In this document: positions 1 through 5,247 of the stretch, in pieces | Position numbering within the stretch: position 1 is the first letter of the stretch | How the letters are laid out: each line of letters begins with the position of its first letter | Origin: Bacillota bacterium | GTDB lineage: Bacteria > Bacillota > Clostridia > Acetivibrionales > DTU013 | Assembly (NCBI GenBank): GCA_023411575.1 | Contig: JAEYOP010000065.1 | Location: 1-16,854 of the forward strand | Reading direction: 5' to 3' | Length of the DNA stretch: 16,854 nucleotides | Translations under genes and position numbers: made by a program | The notes under the pieces: generated by a model | The model's input: the letters and a program-made list of their open reading frames with translations, nothing else | Databases searched by the model: none | Told to the model about the DNA's origin: nothing

Positions 1-135
1 GCTGGTTAGGCTTTACCTGGCAGGGTTTTCCCTGCTATATATTAACAGCTTACAAATGGATACAGCGTTTCCTCTGTCTCCAAGTGGAAACATTGACCTT
101 TCGCTCGTTGTTTCACAGCTCGCACCACACAATTT

Positions 136-144
136 ATTATACCA
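136..144 (-). promoter_or_regulatory. possible leftward extended -10 promoter
   Basis: Read on the minus strand this is TGGTATAAT, an extended -10 element (TGn before a perfect TATAAT). No good -35 hexamer is seen at the right distance, which is tolerable for an extended -10. It would drive a transcript leftward out of the window. The first 130 bases hold no convincing gene on either strand, so they would be its leader. Confidence 0.35.
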
Positions 145-215
145 TATTTTCATTGTACCAAAAGCGTTTTTGAGGGCGGCAATGCTTTTGAAGGCGCGTT
201 TTGCGCCACAAAAAA

Positions 216-631
216 TCAAAACCGGTAGATGGGAATCCCGAATCCGTCCAGAATCCGGTTGAATTCCATCATCCTTTCTTCGGACGGCACTTCCAGGTCC
301 GCGAGGGCATATTCCAGTCCCAGGCTGGTATACTTGCCCCTTCCCAGCCGGTGGTAGGGCAGCAGCTCCATTCCCCTGTAGTTTTTGCAGTTGCCCGAAA
401 CAAATTCCGCAATACGCCCGATTTCCTCCGGCGTATCATTGAAGCCGGGTATGACGGGCGTCCGGATGATCAGGTCAAAGCCGTAGATTCCAGCCAACTT
501 GTCCATCCGCTCCAGGTTTTCCAGAATCCTTTTATTGTCCGCTCCTGTCCTCCAACTGGCCCTCCGTAAGCACGATCGTCGGGGACACCCTGTTTCTTGA
601 GAACGGAGAGCTTGTCAATAAACTGTGACGG
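216..631 (-). pseudogene. remnant of a glycyl-radical-enzyme activating enzyme (PflA-like radical SAM)
   Basis: The downstream part (about 216-548) reads as the C-terminal third of a pyruvate formate-lyase activating-type protein: TGADNKRILENLERMDKLAG, then IRTPVIPGFNDTPEEI, MELLPYHRLGRGKY and a typical C-terminus. The N-terminal part with the CxxxCxxC iron-sulfur motif is absent. Just upstream (about 579-631) a second frame reads SQFIDKLSVLKKQGV and a third continues PTIVLTEGQ. This resembles the family segment before the Asp-rich strand, so the gene seems to have an internal deletion of some tens of codons plus frameshifts. Above 640 the DNA becomes AT-rich and non-coding. The 96-codon stretch starting at 506 has no Shine-Dalgarno site, so it is unlikely to be expressed as a gene. 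The 216-548 assignment is fairly sure; the upstream fragment is tentative. Confidence 0.7.
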
Positions 632-657
632 GAATTTTTTTATAATCAATTTTTATT

Positions 658-686
658 TTTACAGCAACGCGTTCTCATTATAAAAT
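658..686 (+). promoter_or_regulatory. sigma-A promoter of the ABC-F leader
   Basis: TTTACA at 658-663, a 17-bp spacer and TAAAAT at 681-686, each one mismatch from consensus. Transcription would begin near 693, giving a leader of about 375 nt before the ABC-F start codon. It is the only good promoter between the pflA remnant and the ABC-F gene. Confidence 0.6.
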
Positions 687-720
687 GTACCTAGTTTTGG
701 TTCAGGAAAAGGAGTAAAGT

Positions 721-741
721 ATGACACCGGCTAATTGCTAA
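721..741 (+). CDS. 6-codon leader peptide (uORF1, MTPANC)
   Basis: ATG ACA CCG GCT AAT TGC TAA encodes MTPANC. It is preceded by an excellent Shine-Dalgarno, AAGGAG at 709-714, six bases before the ATG. It lies about 28 nt downstream of the predicted transcription start. Codons 4 to stop coincide with the 5' strand (731-740) of the closing helix of a three-way-junction RNA, so a ribosome translating or stalled here would melt that helix. Short stalling peptides are established regulators of erm and several ABC-F resistance genes. This exact peptide is not one I recognise. Confidence 0.65.
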   Translation: MTPANC

Positions 742-837
742 ATTCAATTCTTATAAATTGAATGAGTTCTTGAGAGTCCCGACTGCCTTGCAGCAGTTCG
801 GTTTTGTTTGCCGTACTCTCGAGGAAATAGCAATTGG
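731..837 (+). promoter_or_regulatory. three-way-junction leader RNA
   Basis: Folded by eye. P1 pairs CTAATTGCTA (731-740) with TAGCAATTGG (828-837), 10 bp with one G-U. P2 is a perfect 8-bp hairpin, ATTCAATT (742-749) with AATTGAAT (756-763). P3 pairs TTCTTGAGAGT (767-777) with 815-825, 11 bp with two G-U pairs. P3 is capped by CCGACTGC (779-786) with GCAGTTCGG (793-801), which has one bulge. P1 overlaps the end of uORF1 on its 5' side and reaches the GG of the uORF2 ribosome binding site on its 3' side. It matches no riboswitch class that I recognise. Confidence 0.6.
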
Positions 838-852
838 AAGGCAGCTTGCTTT

Positions 853-936
853 ATGAAAAATGGAAAACAAGAAAGGGATGTGCGGATCTTTTTTGCCGCC
901 CTCCCCCCTTTATTGCCGAATATTCAGAGGCCGTAA
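853..936 (+). CDS. 27-codon second leader peptide (uORF2)
   Basis: An ATG at 853 opens 27 codons (starts MKNGKQERDV, contains FFAALPPLLP, ends NIQRP) and stops with TAA at 934-936. A Shine-Dalgarno-like AAGGCAG at 838-844 sits eight bases upstream, and GGAAGG begins at 836 inside P1 of the leader RNA. The stop codon lies within the 5' arm of the attenuator terminator, so a ribosome reaching it would cover that arm and prevent the terminator hairpin. The placement argues that the ORF is functional, but the coding potential of 27 codons cannot prove it. Confidence 0.45.
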   Translation: MKNGKQERDVRIFFAALPPLLPNIQRP

Positions 937-970
937 GAAGCATTCCCCTTCTTGCGGCCTTTATTTTTTT
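928..970 (+). terminator. attenuator (intrinsic terminator) before the ABC-F gene
   Basis: AGGCCGTAAGAAG (928-940) pairs with CTTCTTGCGGCCT (948-960), 13 bp with one G-U, loop CATTCCC. It is followed by TTATTTTTTT at 961-970. It lies about 98 bases upstream of the ABC-F start codon and no gene ends just before it, so it should act as a conditional attenuator in the leader. An alternative partner for its 5' arm is 889-900 (11 of 12 positions pair, three as G-U). Confidence 0.85.
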
Positions 971-1067
971 GCCATCTTGCCCCAAATACGGTGCATTTTG
1001 CACAGGCAAATTGCACTAGCGACGGGGCTCGATGCCCCAAGATTTTGTTTTGGAGGAGATTTTATTT

Positions 1068-2726
1068 ATGCTGGAATTGACAATGTACAATATAAGGAAA
1101 TATTTTGGAGACAATCTGGTGCTTTTTGACGCAGGCTTCAAGCTGTACGAAGGCGACCGGGCCGGCATGGTGGGCGGAAACGGGAGCGGCAAGAGCACGA
1201 TCCTGAAGCTGCTGGCTGGTATTGAACCCATGGACGTGGACTACCGGAAAATATGCGAGGGGAAAAGCCGGATTTCCTACCCCTCCGGAACGACGGTCGG
1301 TTATCTGGACCAGTTGCCCCGCTTCCCGGACGGTTTTACAGCAGCCGATGTTCTTAAGCTTGCGTTTGAGGAATTATACCGGATGGAAGAGAGAATGGCT
1401 TCTCTTGAAGCTAAAATGGGACAGCTTCAGGGAGATTCCCTGGATGCTGCGCTGAAGCAGTACAGTCGGCTACAGCAAGGCTTTGAGGCCAAAGGCGGAT
1501 ATGACCGGGAAGAAAAATTCGGCAAGGTATGCACCGGCTTGAAATTCGACGAGGAATTTCTGGAAAAGGACTTCAATCTCCTCAGCGGCGGCGAGAAAAC
1601 CTCCGTCCTGCTGGGAAAAATCCTTCTAGAAAATCCTGATATCCTTCTGCTGGACGAACCTACGAACCACCTGGACCTGGAAGCCGCCGAATGGCTCGAA
1701 GGTCATTTGCGCAGCCGCAGGGGAATTGTAATCATCGTTTCCCACGACCGCTATTTCCTGGATCGCGTCGCGACCAAAATCATCGAAGTGGAAAACAAGC
1801 AATGCGAAACTTACTCCGGAAACTATTCCGACTATGTACGGCAAAAAGAGGAAAACATGCTCCTGGAATACGAGCGTTACAAGGAGCAGTGCAAAAAGGT
1901 CGGCTCCATGGAAAGAACGATCCGGGACCTGCGGGACTGGGCCATGAGCTCCGACAACAACAAATTTTTCAGGAGGGCCGTCAGTATGCAGATCAAGCTG
2001 GATAAAATCCAGCGGATCAAAAAACCGGTCTTTGAAAAGCAGACGATCCAAATCCGCTTCAAGGACGCCGACCGGTCCGGAAACAATGTATTAAAGGTGA
2101 CCTCTCTGACGAAAAGCTTCGGCGGACGGGTTCTTTTCCGGAATGCCGCGTTGTCCGTCACCCTGGGCGAGAGAATTGCCCTGATCGGCCCCAACGGCTG
2201 CGGCAAAAGCACTTTTGTAAAAATTCTTCTCGGAGAGATGGAAGCGGACGGCGGCAGTGCGGTATTCGGCGCAAACGTGAAAATTGCCTATCTCCCCCAG
2301 ACCATCGCTTTCAAAAACGAAGAAGCAACCGTAGTCGATTGTTTTCGGGAAGACCGGTACATCCTTGAAGGAAAGGCCCGCGAATATCTCGCAAAGTATA
2401 TGTTTTTCGGCAAGGCGGCATACCGCAGGGTCCGGCAATTGTCCGGGGGCGAGCGGGTCCGGCTGAAGCTGGCCATGCTGCTGTACGAAGAAACAAATGT
2501 GCTGATCCTGGACGAGCCTACAAACCATTTGGACATTGAGTCCATAGAAGCGCTGGAGAATGCCCTGGAGGATTTTAAAGGCACACTGCTGTTCATATCC
2601 CACGACAGGTTCTTTATCAATAAGGTATCCAGCCGGATCATCTCCTTCGAAGGAGCCGGAATCCGCAGCAGCCCCGGGAATTACGACGATTACAAACTGT
2701 CAAAGCTGCCAAAAACAATTTCCTGA
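1068..2726 (+). CDS. ABC-F family ATPase, probable ribosome-protection (antibiotic resistance) type
   Basis: 552 residues from ATG 1068, chosen because GGAGGAG (1052-1058) lies nine bases upstream; an in-frame ATG at 1032 lacks a good site. There are two ABC ATPase domains and no membrane segments, the ABC-F plan. Domain 1 has Walker A GGNGSGKST (36-44), LSGGE (172-176), LLLDEPTNHLD (193-203) and SHD (225-227). Domain 2 has GPNGCGKST (374-382), LSGGE (458-462), LILDEPTNHLD (479-489) and SHD (511-513). The interdomain linker (about 255-330), rich in charged helix and containing RDLRDWAMSSDNNKFFRRA, is the segment that reaches toward the peptidyl-transferase centre in resistance ABC-Fs. Family knowledge: these cytoplasmic proteins bind the E site and displace drugs or rescue stalled ribosomes. 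The attenuated leader supports a drug-inducible resistance role. A housekeeping ABC-F is the alternative. The assignment to ABC-F is firm; the drug spectrum is unknown. Confidence 0.93.
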   Translation: MLELTMYNIRKYFGDNLVLFDAGFKLYEGDRAGMVGGNGSGKSTILKLLAGIEPMDVDYRKICEGKSRISYPSGTTVGYLDQLPRFPDGFTAADVLKLAFEELYRMEERMASLEAKMGQLQGDSLDAALKQYSRLQQGFEAKGGYDREEKFGKVCTGLKFDEEFLEKDFNLLSGGEKTSVLLGKILLENPDILLLDEPTNHLDLEAAEWLEGHLRSRRGIVIIVSHDRYFLDRVATKIIEVENKQCETYSGNYSDYVRQKEENMLLEYERYKEQCKKVGSMERTIRDLRDWAMSSDNNKFFRRAVSMQIKLDKIQRIKKPVFEKQTIQIRFKDADRSGNNVLKVTSLTKSFGGRVLFRNAALSVTLGERIALIGPNGCGKSTFVKILLGEMEADGGSAVFGANVKIAYLPQTIAFKNEEATVVDCFREDRYILEGKAREYLAKYMFFGKAAYRRVRQLSGGERVRLKLAMLLYEETNVLILDEPTNHLDIESIEALENALEDFKGTLLFISHDRFFINKVSSRIISFEGAGIRSSPGNYDDYKLSKLPKTIS

Positions 2727-2728
2727 CA

Positions 2729-2758
2729 TTGACCATCCCCTGGACATTGCTATACAAT
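2729..2758 (+). promoter_or_regulatory. promoter for the TIM-barrel gene, embedded in a terminator
   Basis: TTGACC at 2729-2734 followed by TACAAT at 2753-2758 (18-bp spacer); TATACA at 2751-2756 with a 16-bp spacer is an alternative. The hexamers occupy the 5' arm and loop of the terminator of the preceding gene, so transcription would start near 2765 within the 3' arm of that hairpin. Confidence 0.45.
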
Positions 2759-2782
2759 TAATATCCAGGGGATGCGTTTTTT
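2734..2782 (+). terminator. intrinsic terminator of the ABC-F gene
   Basis: CATCCCCTGGA (2734-2744) and TCCAGGGGATG (2764-2774) form a perfect 11-bp stem around a 19-base loop. CG and six Ts (2777-2782) follow. It starts eight bases after the ABC-F stop codon and makes the ABC-F transcript an independent unit. Confidence 0.85.
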
Positions 2783-2814
2783 AAGATATGCCGTAAAGGG
2801 AGGGATATGCCGGT

Positions 2815-3492
2815 ATGGAACGTTTTATTCCGGAAATAGAAGGAAATCTGAGGAAGCATATGGTAAAGGTTCCCGCAGTCATTGACCAGGTAAGCGGTAT
2901 CCGGATTTTCGGGAAGCTGATCAAGTCCCTCGTCTTTACGACGGATGTGGCGATCATCAAGAATTGCAACGCCAATGCGGTCATTGCCGTCTACCCTTTC
3001 ACTCCTCAGCCCATAATCACCCACTCCATCATCAACGCGTCGGACATTCCTGTTTTCTGCGGGGTCGGAGGCGGTACGACCACCGGAAAAAGGGTCGTGA
3101 ATCTGGCGATGGACGCGGAATTCCAGGGGGCCATAGGCGTTGTGGTAAATGCTCCGACTTCCAATGAGATCATTTTCCGCCTGCACGAAAAAATCGACAT
3201 TCCCGTCGTCGTTACCGTCGTATCCGAAGACACCGACTTCAAAAAGCGGCTCGAAGCCGGCACCACCATATTTAACGTCTCCGGGGCCTTCAGGACCCCT
3301 TCCATTGTCCGCAGGATCCGGGAGGAATTCCCCCATGTCCCTGTGATAGCTACCGGAGGACCTACCGAAGAAAGCATCCTCCAGACCATTGAGGCCGGCG
3401 CCAATGCAATTACCTATACTCCCCCGACCTCTGCCGAAATCTTCAAGCAGTTGATGAACAAATACCGTTCAACCCCTAGTGTTTTGCCGTAA
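2815..3492 (+). CDS. conserved TIM-barrel-like protein of unknown function
   Basis: 225 residues; ATG 2815 is preceded by GGGAGGG near 2798-2804. Alternating hydrophobic strands and helices suggest a beta/alpha barrel: VAIIKN, AVIAVYPFTPQP (57-66), IPVFCGVGGGTTTGKR (79-92), AIGVVVNAPTSNE (106-118), IPVVVTVVSEDTDF (129-142), TIFNVSGA (151-158) and VPVIATGGPTEES (175-187). The last two resemble the phosphate-binding loops of HisA/ThiG-type barrels. I have seen such Clostridia proteins annotated loosely as 'hydrolase', but no catalytic set can be named here. There is no signal peptide or membrane segment. It stands between two independent transcription units and has its own promoter, so neighbours give no clue to its substrate. 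Confidence 0.8.
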   Translation: MERFIPEIEGNLRKHMVKVPAVIDQVSGIRIFGKLIKSLVFTTDVAIIKNCNANAVIAVYPFTPQPIITHSIINASDIPVFCGVGGGTTTGKRVVNLAMDAEFQGAIGVVVNAPTSNEIIFRLHEKIDIPVVVTVVSEDTDFKKRLEAGTTIFNVSGAFRTPSIVRRIREEFPHVPVIATGGPTEESILQTIEAGANAITYTPPTSAEIFKQLMNKYRSTPSVLP

Positions 3493-3510
3493 GGTAAGCT
3501 TCCGCCCTTA

Positions 3511-3522
3511 CTCACCGGTGAG
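3511..3522. repeat. 12-bp perfect palindrome
   Basis: CTCACCGGTGAG is its own reverse complement. It lies 18 bases after the stop codon of the TIM-barrel gene, close to a weak hairpin (GTAAG...CTTAC, 3494-3511). No T-tract follows, so it is not a canonical terminator. It may simply be a short hairpin at the transcript end. Confidence 0.4.
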
Positions 3523-3634
3523 CAGATGAGCGATAGTCGGCTTTCCGCTCCTCCATCTCCGAAAGGATTCAAGTATATACTAAAATATTGGACATTCTAT
3601 TGTCCATTTATCCGTCCAATCTATTGCCCATCCA

Positions 3635-3664
3635 TTGACTTCTTTGTACATTCTGATGTACAAT
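3635..3664 (+). promoter_or_regulatory. promoter with overlapping operator-like dyad for the Phd-Uma2 gene
   Basis: TTGACT (3635-3640), an 18-bp spacer and TACAAT (3659-3664). A perfect inverted repeat TGTACAT-TCTG-ATGTACA (3645-3662) fills the spacer and overlaps the -10. Transcription would begin near 3671, at the GGAGG ribosome binding site, giving a very short leader. Phd/YefM proteins repress their own promoters by binding small palindromes, and the product of the next gene begins with such a domain. Autoregulation is therefore the natural inference. Confidence 0.55.
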
Positions 3665-3682
3665 TTTATCGGAGGTGATTTT

Positions 3683-4426
3683 ATGTTTGCAACCGCAAGC
3701 GAAATGAAAAACGGCTTCGGGCAATACCTGAAGCATGTCACGGAAGAAAACGGAGAGGTGATCGTCACCAAAAACAACTTACGGGTAGCCAGGCTGGTCC
3801 CTTATGTTTCCGACATCGAAAAGTATTTTACCGTCAAGGAAAACGCGGTGAACTACGATTATGACAAAAAGACCGTTTCCTACGAAGAATTCATGGAAAT
3901 CTATTCAAAGAGCAACGCCCGGATGGAGTTCCTGAATGGCGAAATCCATATTATGAGCGCCCCGGACATTGATCATCAGACCGTTTTGGGCAATCTGCAC
4001 GTATTGTTCAAGGACTTTTTCAAGGGGAAGAAATGCAAACCGATCATCGCGCCCTTTGACGTCCATTTTCGGAAAAAGGACATCCGGGACCCGGACGTAC
4101 TGCAGCCCGACCTGATCGTTATCTGCGACCAGGAAAACAACATTACAGAGAGCAGACGGTATATGGGAACTCCTACCCTCACCCTGGAGATCCTCTCCCA
4201 GAGCACGCGGACAAGGGACATGGTATATAAACTGAATAGCTTTATGACCTCCGGTGTTTCGGAATACTGGATCGTCGATACCGAAAACCGCAGGGTTACC
4301 CTTTTCGCCTTCAAGGAACTCCAGATAGACAAAATGGAGGTCTACAAAGAAGGCGAGGCCATCCAGTCCCTGCATTTCGAAGGGTTGAAAGCGGACGTGG
4401 GAACTTTGTTCGAGGACCTGCCCTAG
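3683..4426 (+). CDS. Phd/YefM antitoxin domain fused to a Uma2-family (DUF820) nuclease-like domain
   Basis: 247 residues from ATG 3683, which has GGAGGTG at 3671-3677; an in-frame ATG at 3635 lies in the promoter and is rejected. Residues 1 to about 45 (MFATASEMKNGFGQYLKHV, then VIVTKNNLRVARLVP) match the N-terminal DNA-binding and dimerisation part of Phd/YefM antitoxins. Residues about 65-247 form a Uma2 domain of the PD-(D/E)XK fold: ARMEFLNGEIHIMS (79-92), QPDLIVICD (141-149), TLTLEILSQSTRTRD (165-179), YKLNSF (182-187) and GVSEYWIVDT (191-200). D143, E169 and K183 fit the catalytic triad, so the nuclease domain looks intact. No separate toxin gene of RelE/Doc type flanks it. The biological role is unknown; a self-contained toxin-antitoxin-like module or a DNA-targeted nuclease are both possible. 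Confidence 0.85.
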   Translation: MFATASEMKNGFGQYLKHVTEENGEVIVTKNNLRVARLVPYVSDIEKYFTVKENAVNYDYDKKTVSYEEFMEIYSKSNARMEFLNGEIHIMSAPDIDHQTVLGNLHVLFKDFFKGKKCKPIIAPFDVHFRKKDIRDPDVLQPDLIVICDQENNITESRRYMGTPTLTLEILSQSTRTRDMVYKLNSFMTSGVSEYWIVDTENRRVTLFAFKELQIDKMEVYKEGEAIQSLHFEGLKADVGTLFEDLP

Positions 4427-4431
4427 ATACC

Positions 4432-4545
4432 CGGACTACTGCTGCGGCACAATATGCGCTGAAAACTCTGGTTTTGCTGCGGCAGTATATGGCCGCGGCA
4501 CTCGGGCTCTGGCTTTGCTGCACCAGTTATCTGACCGCGGCCGAA
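4432..4545. repeat. degenerate GCTGC-rich tandem repeats between convergent genes
   Basis: CTCTGGTTTTGCTGCGGCAG (from 4466) recurs as CTCTGGCTTTGCTGCACCAG (from 4507), a 41-base period; both copies continue to a CCGCGGC box. A looser third copy (GCTGCGGCACAATATG) starts at 4441. GGCCGCGG (4491-4498) and CCGCGGCC (4535-4542) also form an 8-bp inverted repeat. No T-tract terminator is seen for either of the two converging genes, so this structured segment may separate them. Confidence 0.5.
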
Positions 4546-4558
4546 TTCATCTCTGCTT

Positions 4559-5140
4559 TTACTGCATATAGGGCGTGGCCGGGAATGCGGTCCATGGCCG
4601 GATCACGCCGCAGGCGATCCGCTTGCCCGAATTTCCCGCTGGCTGCGTCCGGTAGTCGTCCGGGTTTTCGTGGATGATTACGGCTTTGCCGATGACATCG
4701 GCCGCCCGGAACCGGTCCGTAATAAAGCACATAATAGCCCTGCCATTGTTGCCCGCCATCAGCACCGGAAAATCTCCCGCATGGTTCCCATGGGGCTGGT
4801 CTGTGGGATTCCAATGTCCTCCGCTGGCCTCAAAGGAGTGTGCGGCACTCCCCATATCACAATTTCCGTGCTCATGCACGTGGAACCCGAAGGGACCCAC
4901 CGGCTGCCTGCTTCCCGACGCCGGCTTGTAAGGCGGAAGCCCCATAATGTCCGCACAGACCCGGACGCCCCCGGGAACGTCAACGAAAGTGACATATCCG
5001 GCGATCGACGGATAATCCGTTCCCGGCACAATCACGGCGTAAGCCGCATTAAAATTGGCTATATAAGGCATAGCTTGCGGTGTTTGTGTGGGACCTACCT
5101 GCGGCGATACCGTATCCCGCATATAATAGCCTTCATACAT
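4559..5140 (-). CDS. sodC: Cu/Zn superoxide dismutase family protein
   Basis: 193 residues. The start is ATG 5138-5140, after a GGGGG Shine-Dalgarno; the frame is open upstream to 5308 but crosses a terminator. It disproportionates superoxide to O2 and H2O2. Ligands are complete: FHVHEHG gives H87 and H89 (Cu), GGHWNP gives the bridging H109, PHGNHAGDFP gives H117, H120 and D123 (Zn), and VIIHENPDDY gives H157 (Cu). C94 and C177 fit the structural disulfide and R174 the electrostatic-guidance arginine. The zinc loop is short, with three residues between H117 and D123 rather than a longer insert. The enzyme is usually exported, yet there is no signal peptide; the N-terminus is MYEGYYMRDTVSPQVGPTQT. 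A sigma-K-like promoter upstream suggests mother-cell expression and a spore-coat location (inference). It stands alone downstream of the gpsA terminator. Confidence 0.92.
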   Translation of the reverse strand: MYEGYYMRDTVSPQVGPTQTPQAMPYIANFNAAYAVIVPGTDYPSIAGYVTFVDVPGGVRVCADIMGLPPYKPASGSRQPVGPFGFHVHEHGNCDMGSAAHSFEASGGHWNPTDQPHGNHAGDFPVLMAGNNGRAIMCFITDRFRAADVIGKAVIIHENPDDYRTQPAGNSGKRIACGVIRPWTAFPATPYMQ

Positions 5141-5172
5141 GGTTATACCCCCTATTGATTCAGGTATACACC

Positions 5173-5199
5173 ATATTATGTCAAGCTCCTGCGAATTGT
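5173..5199 (-). promoter_or_regulatory. possible sigma-K (mother-cell sporulation) promoter of sodC
   Basis: On the minus strand, CATAATAT (5173-5180) matches the CATANNNT -10 of sigma-E/sigma-K promoters. An AC dinucleotide (5198-5199) lies 17 bases upstream, as in the sigma-K -35. The implied start near 5166 leaves a leader of about 26 nt with the ribosome binding site. There is no sigma-A alternative of similar quality; a TTGACA at 5177-5182 lacks a matching -10. Confidence 0.4.
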
Positions 5200-5200
5200 T

Positions 5201-5247
5201 AAAAATTAGAGCGGCTATCTTCCGATTTTCTCGGTTGACAGCCGCTC
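5201..5247 (-). terminator. intrinsic terminator of the der-plsY-gpsA transcript
   Basis: GAGCGGCT (5209-5216) and AGCCGCTC (5240-5247) form an 8-bp stem. A nested CCGA (5222-5225) / TCGG (5231-5234) pair closes the inner loop. On the minus strand the stem is followed by TAATTTTTAA (T-rich at 5201-5208). It begins 78 bases after the gpsA stop codon. Confidence 0.75.

Noticed and set aside
1..130. c-di-GMP or another known riboswitch in the leftward segment (the minus strand contains GGTAAAGCC-like bases).
   Set aside because: The defining GCAAACC and GACGCAAAG blocks are absent and the element is cut by the window edge.
731..837. Insertion-sequence end or HEARO-type RNA for the three-way-junction element.
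   Set aside because: No transposase gene, terminal repeat or target duplication is visible; its position between two uORFs fits a leader better.
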